Shown: in pieces, positions 34,797 through 43,348 of the stretch
Numbering within the stretch: position 1 is the first letter of the stretch
Layout of the letters: the number at the start of each line of letters is the position of its first letter
Source of the DNA: Rubripirellula sp.
GTDB lineage: Bacteria > Planctomycetota > Planctomycetia > Pirellulales > Pirellulaceae
NCBI GenBank assembly: GCA_028823035.1
Contig: JAPKCI010000031.1
Coordinates: 1-43,402, forward strand
DNA: 43,402 bases
Direction of reading: 5' to 3'
Made by a program: the position numbers and the translations under genes
Notes under the pieces: generated by a model
Database searches by the model: none
Seen by the model: only the letters and a program-made list of their open reading frames with translations
Told to the model about the DNA's origin: nothing

Positions 34797-34941
34797 AGTG
34801 TAGATGAGAGCGAGCAGACTGCTTCGGAACTTCGTTCCACGGCAATCCAGTGCCCCACTGGCACATGTACCTCGCTCCGACAGGACCGAACATTCTTGAC
34901 CCCGCGCCGCCCCAATTTTCCTGTGACCGCCGAAATCAGTT

Positions 34942-35700
34942 GTGACACGAACCGCAATCGTTAGCGATATCCACGGGAACTTGGCCGCACTTGAGGCCGT
35001 ACTGGAAGATATCGCCACCCAAAATATTGACAGAATCGTCTGCTTGGGTGACGTCATTGGCTACGGACCTTCGCCAAGCCAATGCATCGACGAGGTGATG
35101 AAATTTGACTTCTGCGTGCTTGGCAACCATGACAGCAGCGCTCTGTTTGATCCAGAAGGGTTCAATGTTGCTGCCGAGCAGGCCATTTTTTGGACACGTT
35201 CCCAAATCGAATGCAATCAGGATGGCCCCGATGCCGGCCGCGCGCGGATGCAGTTTATCTGCGAACTGCCTCGCATGGTTGATGAGGGAAATGCTCTGTT
35301 CGTACACGGTTCACCACGAGGACCAACCAACGAGTATGTGTTCCCGGAAGATACGCAAAACGTCAAGAAAATGGAAAAGCTGTTTTCCATGGTGACCCAA
35401 ATCTGCTTTCAGGGTCACACGCATGTCCCGGGTGTCTTCACTCAGGATCTCCGCTTTGTTCGGCCCATCGATGCAGAAAGCGGCTATCAAGTAGGTGATA
35501 GCGAACAGCGATTGATGATCAATGTGGGCAGTGTCGGACAACCACGTGACGGCGACCCTCGCAGTTGCTATGTCGTTTATGACGAAGAAACCATCCATTT
35601 TCGCCGAGTCAGCTACGACATCGAACGTACCGTCCGCGAAATCAACGACGAACCCGATTTGGATGACTACCTCGGACTGCGTCTTCGCGAAGGTCGCTGA
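34942..35700 (+). CDS. Calcineurin-like metallophosphoesterase, copy 2
   Basis: Second metallophosphoesterase of 252 residues, roughly half identical to copy 1 by eye and collinear with it. Motifs are SDIHGN, GDVIGYGPSP, GNHD, VHGSPRGP and GHTHVPG, all metal ligands being kept, and it also ends in a basic -R-x-x-GR tail like copy 1 (LREGR against LKHGR). The start is GTG at 34942, weakly supported upstream. Divergence is concentrated in residues 85-110 and 170-190, the parts that would shape the substrate pocket, so the copies may differ in specificity or partner. Both copies appear intact and so are probably both kept by selection. Confidence 0.9.
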   Translation: MTRTAIVSDIHGNLAALEAVLEDIATQNIDRIVCLGDVIGYGPSPSQCIDEVMKFDFCVLGNHDSSALFDPEGFNVAAEQAIFWTRSQIECNQDGPDAGRARMQFICELPRMVDEGNALFVHGSPRGPTNEYVFPEDTQNVKKMEKLFSMVTQICFQGHTHVPGVFTQDLRFVRPIDAESGYQVGDSEQRLMINVGSVGQPRDGDPRSCYVVYDEETIHFRRVSYDIERTVREINDEPDLDDYLGLRLREGR

Positions 35701-35833
35701 ACGGCTTCAGCCAGCGAGAATGGGTTGCCACAGCAGTGTGGGCACGTCGTCCACAAGACGTGCTATCCAACCTGCGGCAGCGAGCCAAGCCAGCGATAAG
35801 GCAGTGTCTGTCGATCAGGTCCGCGTGCCTCGG

Positions 35834-36265
35834 CTAATGGTTGCGAATGCCTTTTGACATGGGAATTCGATCAGGATGACTGCATTCCAGAACGTCAGGT
35901 GGATCATCTTTTGAAATCAACCACCGCCTATCGACATCTGCTCTGATCGCCGCAAAGTTGATCCCCCGCGAGCGTGCTTTGTAATCATTTTGGATCCGCG
36001 GACCTGCTCTTTGTTGCCGGCAGTGAACCCACCGCAATGAATGAACACAATCAAAGGCGTAGCATTTGCCAACTTGGCCTGCCAAAGATCAAGCACGTTT
36101 CTGTCAATTTTCCCGTGCCTGACATCCTCATGATGGGAACCGTGGTTGCCTGACGAATCGGGTTGCCAGAAAACGTTCCGGCGTTGTCTGTGCTGCTGCC
36201 ATTTCGCTCGAACACAACGTGACCCACCCAGCGAGTACCGCCAACCTACACGTTCGACTATTCAT
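35834..36265 (-). pseudogene. Frameshifted alpha/beta-hydrolase (carboxylesterase) remnant
   Basis: Three successive frames on this strand make one recognisable protein. Frame one starts at ATG 36265 with a signal peptide ([19 protein letters not shown]) and stops at 36128. Frame two, from about 36132, reads [14 protein letters not shown] then [18 protein letters not shown]. This is the N-terminal strand and oxyanion loop of planctomycete carboxylesterases, in which the usual HGGGF has become HCGGF. Frame three, from about 36000, continues with [17 protein letters not shown], like the following GISFAAINYR element. The catalytic Ser, Asp and His region is missing. At least two frameshifts and a 3' truncation make it inactive. 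The 130 bases beyond it, to 35701, show nothing. Confidence 0.78.
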
Positions 36266-36531
36266 CAAATCCTGTCTACGACAAGACCATCCCCGAGACA
36301 CCAGACCTAAAAACACCAGACCGGAGAACGGCAAACAAGCCTACGTTCTCTTGAATTTAATTAAAAACCAAAACGGTAACTAACATTGGGCTAGAACGAT
36401 CGCCTGCCTGAAAATGCACATCTCGCGAGCACAATCAAACCGTTCTGATCCACTGTTTTCGGGAATCCTCAACAGCAACAGAATATCATGAACGCATCTC
36501 ATGCGGTCACACATGCACGACAGCACTGAAC

Positions 36532-37194
36532 TCACCCGCCCGGCGGTAGAAATCCGCAGGCAACTTTTCGGCAGTAGAACGCCTCGGCATAACGCGAGGA
36601 AGAGTTGCACTCGCTTCCCCGAATGCGCATCAGGCTACGAAACAACTCATCATCGAACCACGGCTTATTCAATTGCGAGTCGAAACACTCCAACAAAGTC
36701 GCGATCTTTTTCCCACAGTGACGTTCTGAAATGGGCAGGTACCAATTGGGATTCCCCAAATCGCCTTCGTACTTGGGGATTTCGTACTCCAAAATCAGGT
36801 GATCTCGAAAGGCACACCAAGTCAACTCTGACACAACGCGATGATCTTGATGCCGATCTTCAAGTCTGTGAGAGAAAATCAGATCTGGCTTGATGCGTTC
36901 CGCCAGAGCGGAAAGGCTGGCTTTAATTTCCGCCCATTGGTCTGGAAAATAGCTGTCTCGGAACTCGTAAGTTTCTATTGAAGATTTCCCCGCCCCTGAC
37001 ACAAACTGCTCAGCACTCGCCTGCGCTTCTTTTTTTCTGACATGATCCCCAGAAAAAACACACCAATGGACTTCCAGATTCGGATTGACGTCAATCATCT
37101 GCAGGAGACTGCCACCACAACCAATCTCAATATCATCAGAATGGGCTCCGAGACATAGAACCGTATTGACGTCGTTAAGTGTCACTCCTTTCAT
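36532..37194 (-). CDS. PIG-L family deacetylase
   Basis: Zinc-dependent deacetylase-like protein of 220 residues that would remove an N-acetyl group from a sugar, often an acetamido sugar in glycan pathways. The metal site is seen as GAHSDDIE (H18, D20, D21) with the later H115-QD-H118 motif. No signal peptide, so cytoplasmic. The start is taken as ATG 37194, which follows the cytidylyltransferase stop by only a few bases; a TTG at 37206 overlaps that stop as TTGA and is an alternative. It is the last gene of the leftward cluster. To its left lies about 270 bases without a gene, A/T-rich near 36355-36390. The chemistry class is clear; the exact sugar is unknown. Confidence 0.87.
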   Translation of the reverse strand: MKGVTLNDVNTVLCLGAHSDDIEIGCGGSLLQMIDVNPNLEVHWCVFSGDHVRKKEAQASAEQFVSGAGKSSIETYEFRDSYFPDQWAEIKASLSALAERIKPDLIFSHRLEDRHQDHRVVSELTWCAFRDHLILEYEIPKYEGDLGNPNWYLPISERHCGKKIATLLECFDSQLNKPWFDDELFRSLMRIRGSECNSSSRYAEAFYCRKVACGFLPPGG

Positions 37195-37202
37195 ACCACT
37201 GC

Positions 37203-38045
37203 TCAATCAATGGGAAGGTTGATAGGTGAGAATGCCGACACCGGTGTCGTGTAGCTAACAACGGGCCGTGGCTTTTCCCAGATCGCCCACGGCGTGTCAC
37301 CGCGGTCATACATATCATCCAACAACTGTTTTTCTTTATAGGTGTCCATGCAACCCCAGAATCCGCTGTGCTTCACCGACCGGAGTTTGCCTTGTGAGAT
37401 CAAACGCTCAAATGGTTGTTCAACCATCTCCTCGCCATCTCTCATATTGTCAAAAATCTCCTGCGAGAATACGAAGTATCCACCATTCATCCACGTGTCC
37501 GTTTTTGCGATCTCCTGAACGCGTCTCACCACACCCTCATCATCAATCGAGACTTTGTGAAAGGTCTGGGACGGCCTGACGCTCACAAAGGTAGCCGCTG
37601 CCTTGGTGCGTTTGTGAAAATCAATCACTTCGGGCAGGTGTACCGACGACAATCCGTCCGTGTAGTTGGCCAAGAACGATTCTTCACCTTGGAGGTGTGG
37701 CTGGACCGCTTTCAGCCGCTGTCCAATACTTGCTTTAACCCCGGTATCAACAAAGGTGATGTTCCAATCCTGGATATCGCTGTTCAGAAGAGCAACGTCA
37801 CGCCCGCCACCTCGTAGCACGAAATCATTGGACAGGCATTCGTCGTAATTTAAAAAGTAATCCTTGACCACATTGGCTTTCCAGCCAAGGCACAGGATAA
37901 AATCTTTGTGCCCATAGTGAGCGTAGTACTTCATGACGTGCCACAGGATCGGGCGATACCCAATCGTCACCATCGGCTTGGGAATCGATTCAGAGTATTC
38001 TCTTAATCGCATCCCGTAACCACCGCAAAATAGAACAACTTTCAT
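37203..38045 (-). CDS. Glucose-1-phosphate cytidylyltransferase-like nucleotidyltransferase
   Basis: Cytoplasmic sugar-1-phosphate nucleotidyltransferase of 280 residues that activates a sugar with CTP or another NTP. The signature is GGYGMRLRE (8-16) with K23 in PKPM for the phosphates; YTDG near 128 supplies the metal aspartate, NGGYFVF near 188 lies in the sugar site, and GFWGCMDTYKEK occurs near 229. VDTG near 100 and ILWHVMKYYAHYG are typical of RfbF-type glucose-1-phosphate cytidylyltransferases, though generic NTP-transferases share parts of this. The gene lies 45 bp from the methyltransferase and directly ahead of PIG-L. CDP-glucose would feed a 4,6-dehydratase, which is not inside this window. 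RfbF-like is my best reading, but other nucleotide specificity is possible. Confidence 0.8.
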   Translation of the reverse strand: MKVVLFCGGYGMRLREYSESIPKPMVTIGYRPILWHVMKYYAHYGHKDFILCLGWKANVVKDYFLNYDECLSNDFVLRGGGRDVALLNSDIQDWNITFVDTGVKASIGQRLKAVQPHLQGEESFLANYTDGLSSVHLPEVIDFHKRTKAAATFVSVRPSQTFHKVSIDDEGVVRRVQEIAKTDTWMNGGYFVFSQEIFDNMRDGEEMVEQPFERLISQGKLRSVKHSGFWGCMDTYKEKQLLDDMYDRGDTPWAIWEKPRPVVSYTTPVSAFSPINLPID

Positions 38046-38090
38046 AGCCAGGCTTTCTTCATAGATAGCTGAATTACACGTCTGCCGTAA

Positions 38091-39371
38091 TCAGATAATT
38101 TCCAGTTCGGGGATTGCGACGACAAACTGGCCACCCCAATCGCGGATGTGCTTCAATTGATCGACAATCTCATCTCGCAGATTCCAGGGCATGATCAAAA
38201 CGTAATCCGGCATGAATTCATCGATCATCTCAGGTGCATGAACCGGTATTCTTGATCCCACAAGAAAGCTGTTCTGTTTGTACGGGTTTCGGTCCACCGT
38301 GAAGTCGATCAGATCTTCGCGGATGCCGCAGTAATTGAGCATTGTGTTGCCTTTGCCCGGCGCACCGTACCCGACAACCCGCTTTCCCTCACGTTGAGCG
38401 GAGATAAGAAACTCAACGAGATTCCATTTAGTTTGCTTGACCCGTTCAGCGAACGCGTCAAAGGTCGAGAGTTGAGTCAAACCCTGGTCAATCTCGCGTT
38501 TCCGTATTTGATGCACTGCGTCGGTCACCGGTTTTGCATCATCATTGTCGTGTGAAACATAGATCCGAAGGGATCCGCCATGCGTCGGAATTTCCTCGAC
38601 ATCGAAAATCCTCATGCCGTGGTGCGCAAAGACCTGCTCAAGCGTGAAGAGCGAATGATAACAGTAGTGCTCCTGATAAATCGTATCGAATTGATTCTGT
38701 TCGATGATGTTCAACAGATGTGGATACTCAACATTCACAACGCCACCGGCGGCCAAAAGAACTTTCATCCCGCCAACAAAGTCATTCAGGTCCGGTACAT
38801 GAGCAAGGCAGTTGTTGGCAATCAGCAAATCCGCCTTTTTTCCCTCGGCAACAATCCTCGTTGCAGTCTCTACACCAAAGAAACTGACATCCACTGGGAT
38901 TCCCTTGTCGATGGCGACCTGCGCCACATTGGCCGCTGGTTCGATACCAAGGCAAGGGATACCTTTCGCAACAAAGTTCTGTAAAAGATAACCATCGTTA
39001 CTTGCCACCTCAGCAACGTGCGAGTTCTCACCCAGTTGCAAACGCTCAGTAATCATGTCCACGTAGGTGGCTGCATGTGCAAGCCAGGAATCCGAATAGG
39101 ACGAAAAGTAGGCGTAATGACTGAAAATTTCTTCGCCGGCAACATGTTCGTGAACTTGCACCAACCAACACTTGTCGCAGACATATGCCCTTAGAGGATA
39201 GAACACCTCGTGCTTGTTAAGATCCTCACGTTCTACCTGACTTTGACACAGTGGCGACATTCCAAGATCAACCACTACATGTTCCAAACCTTCGCCGCAA
39301 AAACGACAGCCACGTTGGTCGGTGCTGTTTTCTGCAGAAGTTTGTAACTGAATCGTTGTTTCCACGTTCAT
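38091..39371 (-). CDS. Sugar C-methyltransferase-like SAM-dependent methyltransferase
   Basis: Three-part methyltransferase of 426 residues like the deoxysugar 3-C-methyltransferases TylC3 and NovU. The N-terminal zinc finger has C22-RF-C25 and C65-DK-C68. The SAM motif is EVASNDGYLL at about 121-130, a variant of the usual E-x-G-x-NDG. ANNCLAHVPDLNDF follows as the conserved post-I segment, then EYPHLLNIIEQNQFDTIYQE, matching the catalytic Tyr/Glu/His region with EHYCYHS. The C-terminal Rossmann-like part includes VGYGAPGKGNTMLNYCGI. Placement between the oxygenase and the nucleotidyltransferase fits a nucleotide-activated branched sugar. Absence of a dehydratase in the window leaves the substrate open. 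A general glycan methyltransferase is the alternative. Confidence 0.85.
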   Translation of the reverse strand: MNVETTIQLQTSAENSTDQRGCRFCGEGLEHVVVDLGMSPLCQSQVEREDLNKHEVFYPLRAYVCDKCWLVQVHEHVAGEEIFSHYAYFSSYSDSWLAHAATYVDMITERLQLGENSHVAEVASNDGYLLQNFVAKGIPCLGIEPAANVAQVAIDKGIPVDVSFFGVETATRIVAEGKKADLLIANNCLAHVPDLNDFVGGMKVLLAAGGVVNVEYPHLLNIIEQNQFDTIYQEHYCYHSLFTLEQVFAHHGMRIFDVEEIPTHGGSLRIYVSHDNDDAKPVTDAVHQIRKREIDQGLTQLSTFDAFAERVKQTKWNLVEFLISAQREGKRVVGYGAPGKGNTMLNYCGIREDLIDFTVDRNPYKQNSFLVGSRIPVHAPEMIDEFMPDYVLIMPWNLRDEIVDQLKHIRDWGGQFVVAIPELEII

Positions 39372-39501
39372 GCTCTTTTTCTTGCTGGAAAAGGCTGTTC
39401 AATTTCTGCACAGCTCTTGTGTATTTCTTGATCAGTTCAACTCATGTTTTCGGCTTGGCGTTACCGGCCCGTTCCAGCATCCAACGCACGCACCCCATCA
39501 C

Positions 39502-40449
39502 TCACGCCTCCGCTGTAACAGCCATTTCTTTTTGGATCGCATCTGGTAAGGTCGGATAGATCGGCACTGGCTTAGCATTTCCTTGCCGTTTCACTTCACT
39601 GGTGGAAAAGTGCTCGAGGTCAGTGCCACGCAAATAATCCATCATGGTTGTTCCCGTTGACTCGCTATCAATATTCGGCGCGCCATGGTCACAACTGGTA
39701 TCACGCGAATTGACCGTTCTAAAATCGATACTGAATCGCGTCACACCAGAGACATTGGGGACCGTTGAATGCATCTGCGCGGCAGCAAACAAAATGACCC
39801 CTCCCGGTTTGGCGACCAGCCTGAGCTGTGGCTCCAATTCCATCGGCTCCAATGCGGCAGACTGGACCCTTGTATCTTTGCCAACCTGTTTCGCAGCGTC
39901 TTTCCTGCCGGCAGCATTCCAATCCACGTAGTTGAACTGTGAGGAACTGTTTTTGACTGGCTGATTCCAATACTTGGGGTGGAACGCCATCGCGTTATCA
40001 GACGCGATCGGATAGACGGGCAACCACCAGTTCAACTGGGACATTGGTGTTGAGTACCAGGTGTCTCGGTGAGGCTTGAACGCATAAGCGAGACCACTGC
40101 TCAAATAGTCCCCCGAACACGCCGTTCGAAGACGGGGAACGTCAAAGTATGTTTGACTGAGTTCGCAACCAAGTTCTTCCAGCAAGGCGGGAATCAAACG
40201 CTTGCACTCTGGATGATGAATGAATTGTGGTTTCAGATCTTTTAAGATCGCTATGTACTGTTCGACGTCCAGATGATGTTGCGCCTCAGGCGGTGAATAC
40301 GGCTGGAACGCTTTTTCGCACATTTCTCGGGCAAGATTGCAAAGAGCAAGCCCATTTTCAGTTGGCGAGAACACGTAAATCTGACCAGCGTAAAGTCGCT
40401 CGCGCCGCAGCATTTCGCAATCGTCGGAATCGAAATAGATCGTATTCAT
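39502..40449 (-). CDS. 2OG-Fe(II) dioxygenase-like protein
   Basis: A 315-residue cytoplasmic protein with the 2-His-1-carboxylate motif of Fe(II)/2-oxoglutarate oxygenases: H127-R-D129 in KPHRDTWYS, H227 in AQMHSTVPN, and R238 in TRFSIDFR as the 2-oxoglutarate salt bridge. Spacing from HxD to the distal His is about 100 residues, longer than minimal members but within the phytanoyl-like range. It probably hydroxylates a small molecule or sugar-linked substrate. No signal peptide. A 130-bp gap separates it from the methyltransferase, and a 238-bp gap precedes it. It could alternatively be an inactive relative, but all iron and 2OG ligands are in place. I do not recognise a characterised close homologue. 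Confidence 0.72.
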   Translation of the reverse strand: MNTIYFDSDDCEMLRRERLYAGQIYVFSPTENGLALCNLAREMCEKAFQPYSPPEAQHHLDVEQYIAILKDLKPQFIHHPECKRLIPALLEELGCELSQTYFDVPRLRTACSGDYLSSGLAYAFKPHRDTWYSTPMSQLNWWLPVYPIASDNAMAFHPKYWNQPVKNSSSQFNYVDWNAAGRKDAAKQVGKDTRVQSAALEPMELEPQLRLVAKPGGVILFAAAQMHSTVPNVSGVTRFSIDFRTVNSRDTSCDHGAPNIDSESTGTTMMDYLRGTDLEHFSTSEVKRQGNAKPVPIYPTLPDAIQKEMAVTAEA

Positions 40450-40687
40450 CTGGCTATCAACTCATTTGCTGACCAAGTCATTTCATTGTCTGCCGAATTC
40501 TCTACGGGACGTTTCACTCTACTTGGGTTCAATCGCCGGCAAAGCAAAAGACGGTTGATCAGAGGACAACAGGAACAGTTCGCTGGCAACAAAACCGAAT
40601 TGTGCAAATCTGTCGGTTATGCAGGTTCCCATGCCGGGACACTACTTCAGGATCATCCCCACGCAGTACGCAAAGGTGCTGCGAAAC

Positions 40688-41986
40688 TCAGTCTGTAGTA
40701 CAACCAACCAGTCCATGTTTTCGCAGCAGATCCGTGGCTTTGCAAATCAGCTCAAACGACAATCCTGCGCGGTCAGCAATTGAATGAAGATCCGAACCGC
40801 CATCAGCCTGATTCAGGACCCACATCACCGCCAAATGAAATTCCGCGTCATGTTCTGCTTCACCATAAGCGCGGTAAAGTCCGTACTCTCCCAAACGCGG
40901 TTCGCCTTTTTGACGCAGACTGATCGGCACGACATTTGATTCAACCCGCTCTACAATCTTCCTGAGCAGATTGAGTGATTCTTCGAGGCTATCGGCATGG
41001 ATGTAGTCAAGATTGTCTGCTGATGTGTGATATTGATCAAATTCACCCGGTGGTGTCCGCATCAGACAGCCCATAGGTAAGTTGAACCCTGGGGAACAGA
41101 ATTGACGCTCATCATAGCCCAAAGGCGAAAATGAGCGGACGCTGCCACCAGCACTGCTGACCAGGGCACCCGCAATTCGATCAATGGCAGACGTCTCGCG
41201 TCTTGACCGCTTGTAGGTGAACGGCCCAGCGTCGCCAACCAATGCCAGAACCAAACCATAGTCAATGCGACTGCACAGTTCCTCATTGCAGCTTAGCCAA
41301 CTGATCGCGCCGATGGTCGCAGGTGCCATCACAATGTGATACGAATGTCGCAATCGCTGCTTCTGCAACGCCATCGCCAGATAGGTTGCAACGACGATGC
41401 CAGAAAGGTTGTCATTCGCAAGTGACGGGTGACAACAGTGTGTATAAATCATCACCGTGCGATCCGACGCACCTGGAATGATGACCTCCCCATAAGAAAG
41501 TGAGCCCGCAAAGAATTTGCTGTCAATCACCACTCTGTAGCCAGCTTCACGCGCTGCCAGGCGATCCTTCTGATGTTCTGACAGACAGAATCCCCAAACG
41601 TCGCGAAAGTAACCGGTCCGATAGGGGATTCGCTCTGGAAACCCCGGCACGGTCCAGAGATAAGGTTCGAGTTCCTCCCACGACATTTGCGCATCTACTG
41701 GTACACTGCAATTCACGACATGTAGATTGCTATCTGAGATATCGATGATTCGCTCGCCCGTAGCTGCGTCGGCTATGTAAGCGTCTTGCACGCTCCATTC
41801 CTCAGGCACCTGCCAGTCCAACACATCTGTACCCGTTGGTACTTCGCGTACTTGCAGCGGTACCAACTTGGACAGTTCGGCAAACGTTTGCCGCACTCCT
41901 TCACCGGTAATTGCCCGGTGGATGGGGTACAGTCGAGCCGCCAGTTCGTGCATCTGTCGCCCCAAGCCGGGCCCATCGTCACTCAT
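40688..41986 (-). CDS. DUF4910 aminopeptidase-like protein with C-terminal winged helix
   Basis: Cytoplasmic M28-like fold protein of 432 residues from the DUF4910 family, often found in polysaccharide and modified-sugar clusters. Zinc-site residues are visible in YTHCCHPSLANDNLSG (H183, H186 and D192 in the chosen numbering). Segments RLYPIHRAITGEG near the N-terminus and GYDERQFCSPGFNLPMGCLMR in the second half are characteristic of the family. The last 60 residues (ADRAGLSFELICKATDLL) resemble a winged-helix tail. I chose ATG 41986 because it overlaps the aminotransferase stop as ATGA; ATG 42004 would overlap it more deeply. Biochemical function of the family is uncertain, with peptidase-like hydrolysis or deacylation possible. 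Confidence 0.83.
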   Translation of the reverse strand: MSDDGPGLGRQMHELAARLYPIHRAITGEGVRQTFAELSKLVPLQVREVPTGTDVLDWQVPEEWSVQDAYIADAATGERIIDISDSNLHVVNCSVPVDAQMSWEELEPYLWTVPGFPERIPYRTGYFRDVWGFCLSEHQKDRLAAREAGYRVVIDSKFFAGSLSYGEVIIPGASDRTVMIYTHCCHPSLANDNLSGIVVATYLAMALQKQRLRHSYHIVMAPATIGAISWLSCNEELCSRIDYGLVLALVGDAGPFTYKRSRRETSAIDRIAGALVSSAGGSVRSFSPLGYDERQFCSPGFNLPMGCLMRTPPGEFDQYHTSADNLDYIHADSLEESLNLLRKIVERVESNVVPISLRQKGEPRLGEYGLYRAYGEAEHDAEFHLAVMWVLNQADGGSDLHSIADRAGLSFELICKATDLLRKHGLVGCTTD

Positions 41987-43335
41987 ACTTGAGATCCCAT
42001 GCAACCGGGTTGTGCTCGATAGGCGGGCTCATTGAACTGCTGGTACACAACTTGTGACTCGCGGCCGACAAGAAACTTTCCGTAGCCCTCCGACAATGCC
42101 CGTCGGTAAACCGCCAACGCGCCCCGAAACGCCTCGATCGTTTGATCGACGTCAGCATCCGAATGTGAATAGCTGATCACAAGAGAAGGTCCCAACACCC
42201 CACGCTTAATGAGTTCTTGCATCAACAGACAACGATACCCCTGCGACGGATTCCCCTCTGCGTCGTTAGTACCAAACACAAGATTGCAGGGTTTCCCGAA
42301 CACTGACACGTATCCTTCAACACCCTGTTCCGCAATGACATTCTGAATACCGCATGACAGTCGGGTACCTTGCCTGGCGAGTACGTCAATGACGGGATGG
42401 TTCTGATAGTACCGCATGGTAGCCATGCCAGCCGCCATGGCATGCGTTTCGGCTCCATGCGTCGTCGACAACGCAAAAACTCTCTCCTGATCATGATAGA
42501 TCCCGCTTGCTTTAAGCAGTTCTTTCTTCCCAGCCAAAGCGGAAAGAGAAAACCCGTTTGCTAACGCTTTTCCAAATGTCGACATATCAGGAACAATATC
42601 GTACGTTTCCTGAGCCCCACCGTTACTCCATCGAAACCCGGTGATCATCTCATCGAGAATAAAGATAGCCCCATGCTGTTCGCACTGCTCCTGTACACGG
42701 TGCAGAAAGTGATCCTGCGGGTCATCGTATTTCGCCGGTTCCATTATCAGGCAGGCGATTTCACCTGGGTACTTTTCGAACAGATGCTTAACGCTATCCA
42801 GATCGTTGAAGCGAAAAGTAAGCGAGAGATCCTGAATGGCCTTGGGGATTCCGCCGTTGATTCCAGTCGTACCTATGAACCAATCGTGGATTGAAAAAAA
42901 CGGATGATCTTCACAGAGAGCGATTCGGTCCCTGCCTGTTGCAGCACGCGAGAGCTTCAACGCCGCTGTAGTCGCAGTAGATCCATCCTTTGAAAACTTA
43001 CACATCTCTGCACCGCGAATCATTCCCAAAAATTCTTCGGCACACTGCAATTCGATCAGTGCAGGTCGAGTGAAATTCGCGCCGCGCTGCATCTCTTCTG
43101 CCGCAGCATCCACTATCGGCTTGAACGCATGACCAAGCGAAACGGCACGACATCCCATCCCATATTCGATGAATTCGTTGCCGTCCACATCCCAAACATG
43201 GCAGCCGAGGCCACGCTGAATGAACCCAGGTGACAAAAAGGGGAACTGATCATCGCCTTTGGCATAAGTATGACATCCGCCAGGGATGATTTGATGGACG
43301 CGATTCTGTAACGCCCTCGACTTTGAAAATTCCAC
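41983..43335 (-). CDS. Class III aminotransferase, glutamate-1-semialdehyde aminomutase-like
   Basis: PLP enzyme of 450 residues of the class III (GSA aminomutase-like) family. Visible motifs are the DVDGNEFIEYGMG opening, ILDEMITGFR with D228 at the PLP pyridine ring, and MSTFGKALANGFS with K256 as the PLP lysine. True HemL is involved in tetrapyrrole synthesis, but the neighbours here (DUF4910, nucleotidyltransferase, methyltransferase, PIG-L) point to a transaminase or aminomutase acting on a sugar or small building block of a surface glycan. The likely start is GTG at 43335; the ATG at 43348 is out of frame. It overlaps the downstream DUF4910 gene as ATGA, so the two are coupled. Confidence 0.87.
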   Translation of the reverse strand: MEFSKSRALQNRVHQIIPGGCHTYAKGDDQFPFLSPGFIQRGLGCHVWDVDGNEFIEYGMGCRAVSLGHAFKPIVDAAAEEMQRGANFTRPALIELQCAEEFLGMIRGAEMCKFSKDGSTATTAALKLSRAATGRDRIALCEDHPFFSIHDWFIGTTGINGGIPKAIQDLSLTFRFNDLDSVKHLFEKYPGEIACLIMEPAKYDDPQDHFLHRVQEQCEQHGAIFILDEMITGFRWSNGGAQETYDIVPDMSTFGKALANGFSLSALAGKKELLKASGIYHDQERVFALSTTHGAETHAMAAGMATMRYYQNHPVIDVLARQGTRLSCGIQNVIAEQGVEGYVSVFGKPCNLVFGTNDAEGNPSQGYRCLLMQELIKRGVLGPSLVISYSHSDADVDQTIEAFRGALAVYRRALSEGYGKFLVGRESQVVYQQFNEPAYRAQPGCMGSQV

Positions 43336-43348
43336 TGATGAATACCAT

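Noticed and set aside
38045-38091. Assigning the nucleotidyltransferase/methyltransferase pair to a named CDP-sugar pathway
   Set aside because: No 4,6-dehydratase or reductase is present in the window, so pathway identity cannot be supported.
41983-43335. Calling the class III aminotransferase hemL
   Set aside because: The motifs fit the GSA-aminomutase superfamily, but the operon context is glycan-related and no other tetrapyrrole gene is nearby, so the symbol would overstate the evidence.
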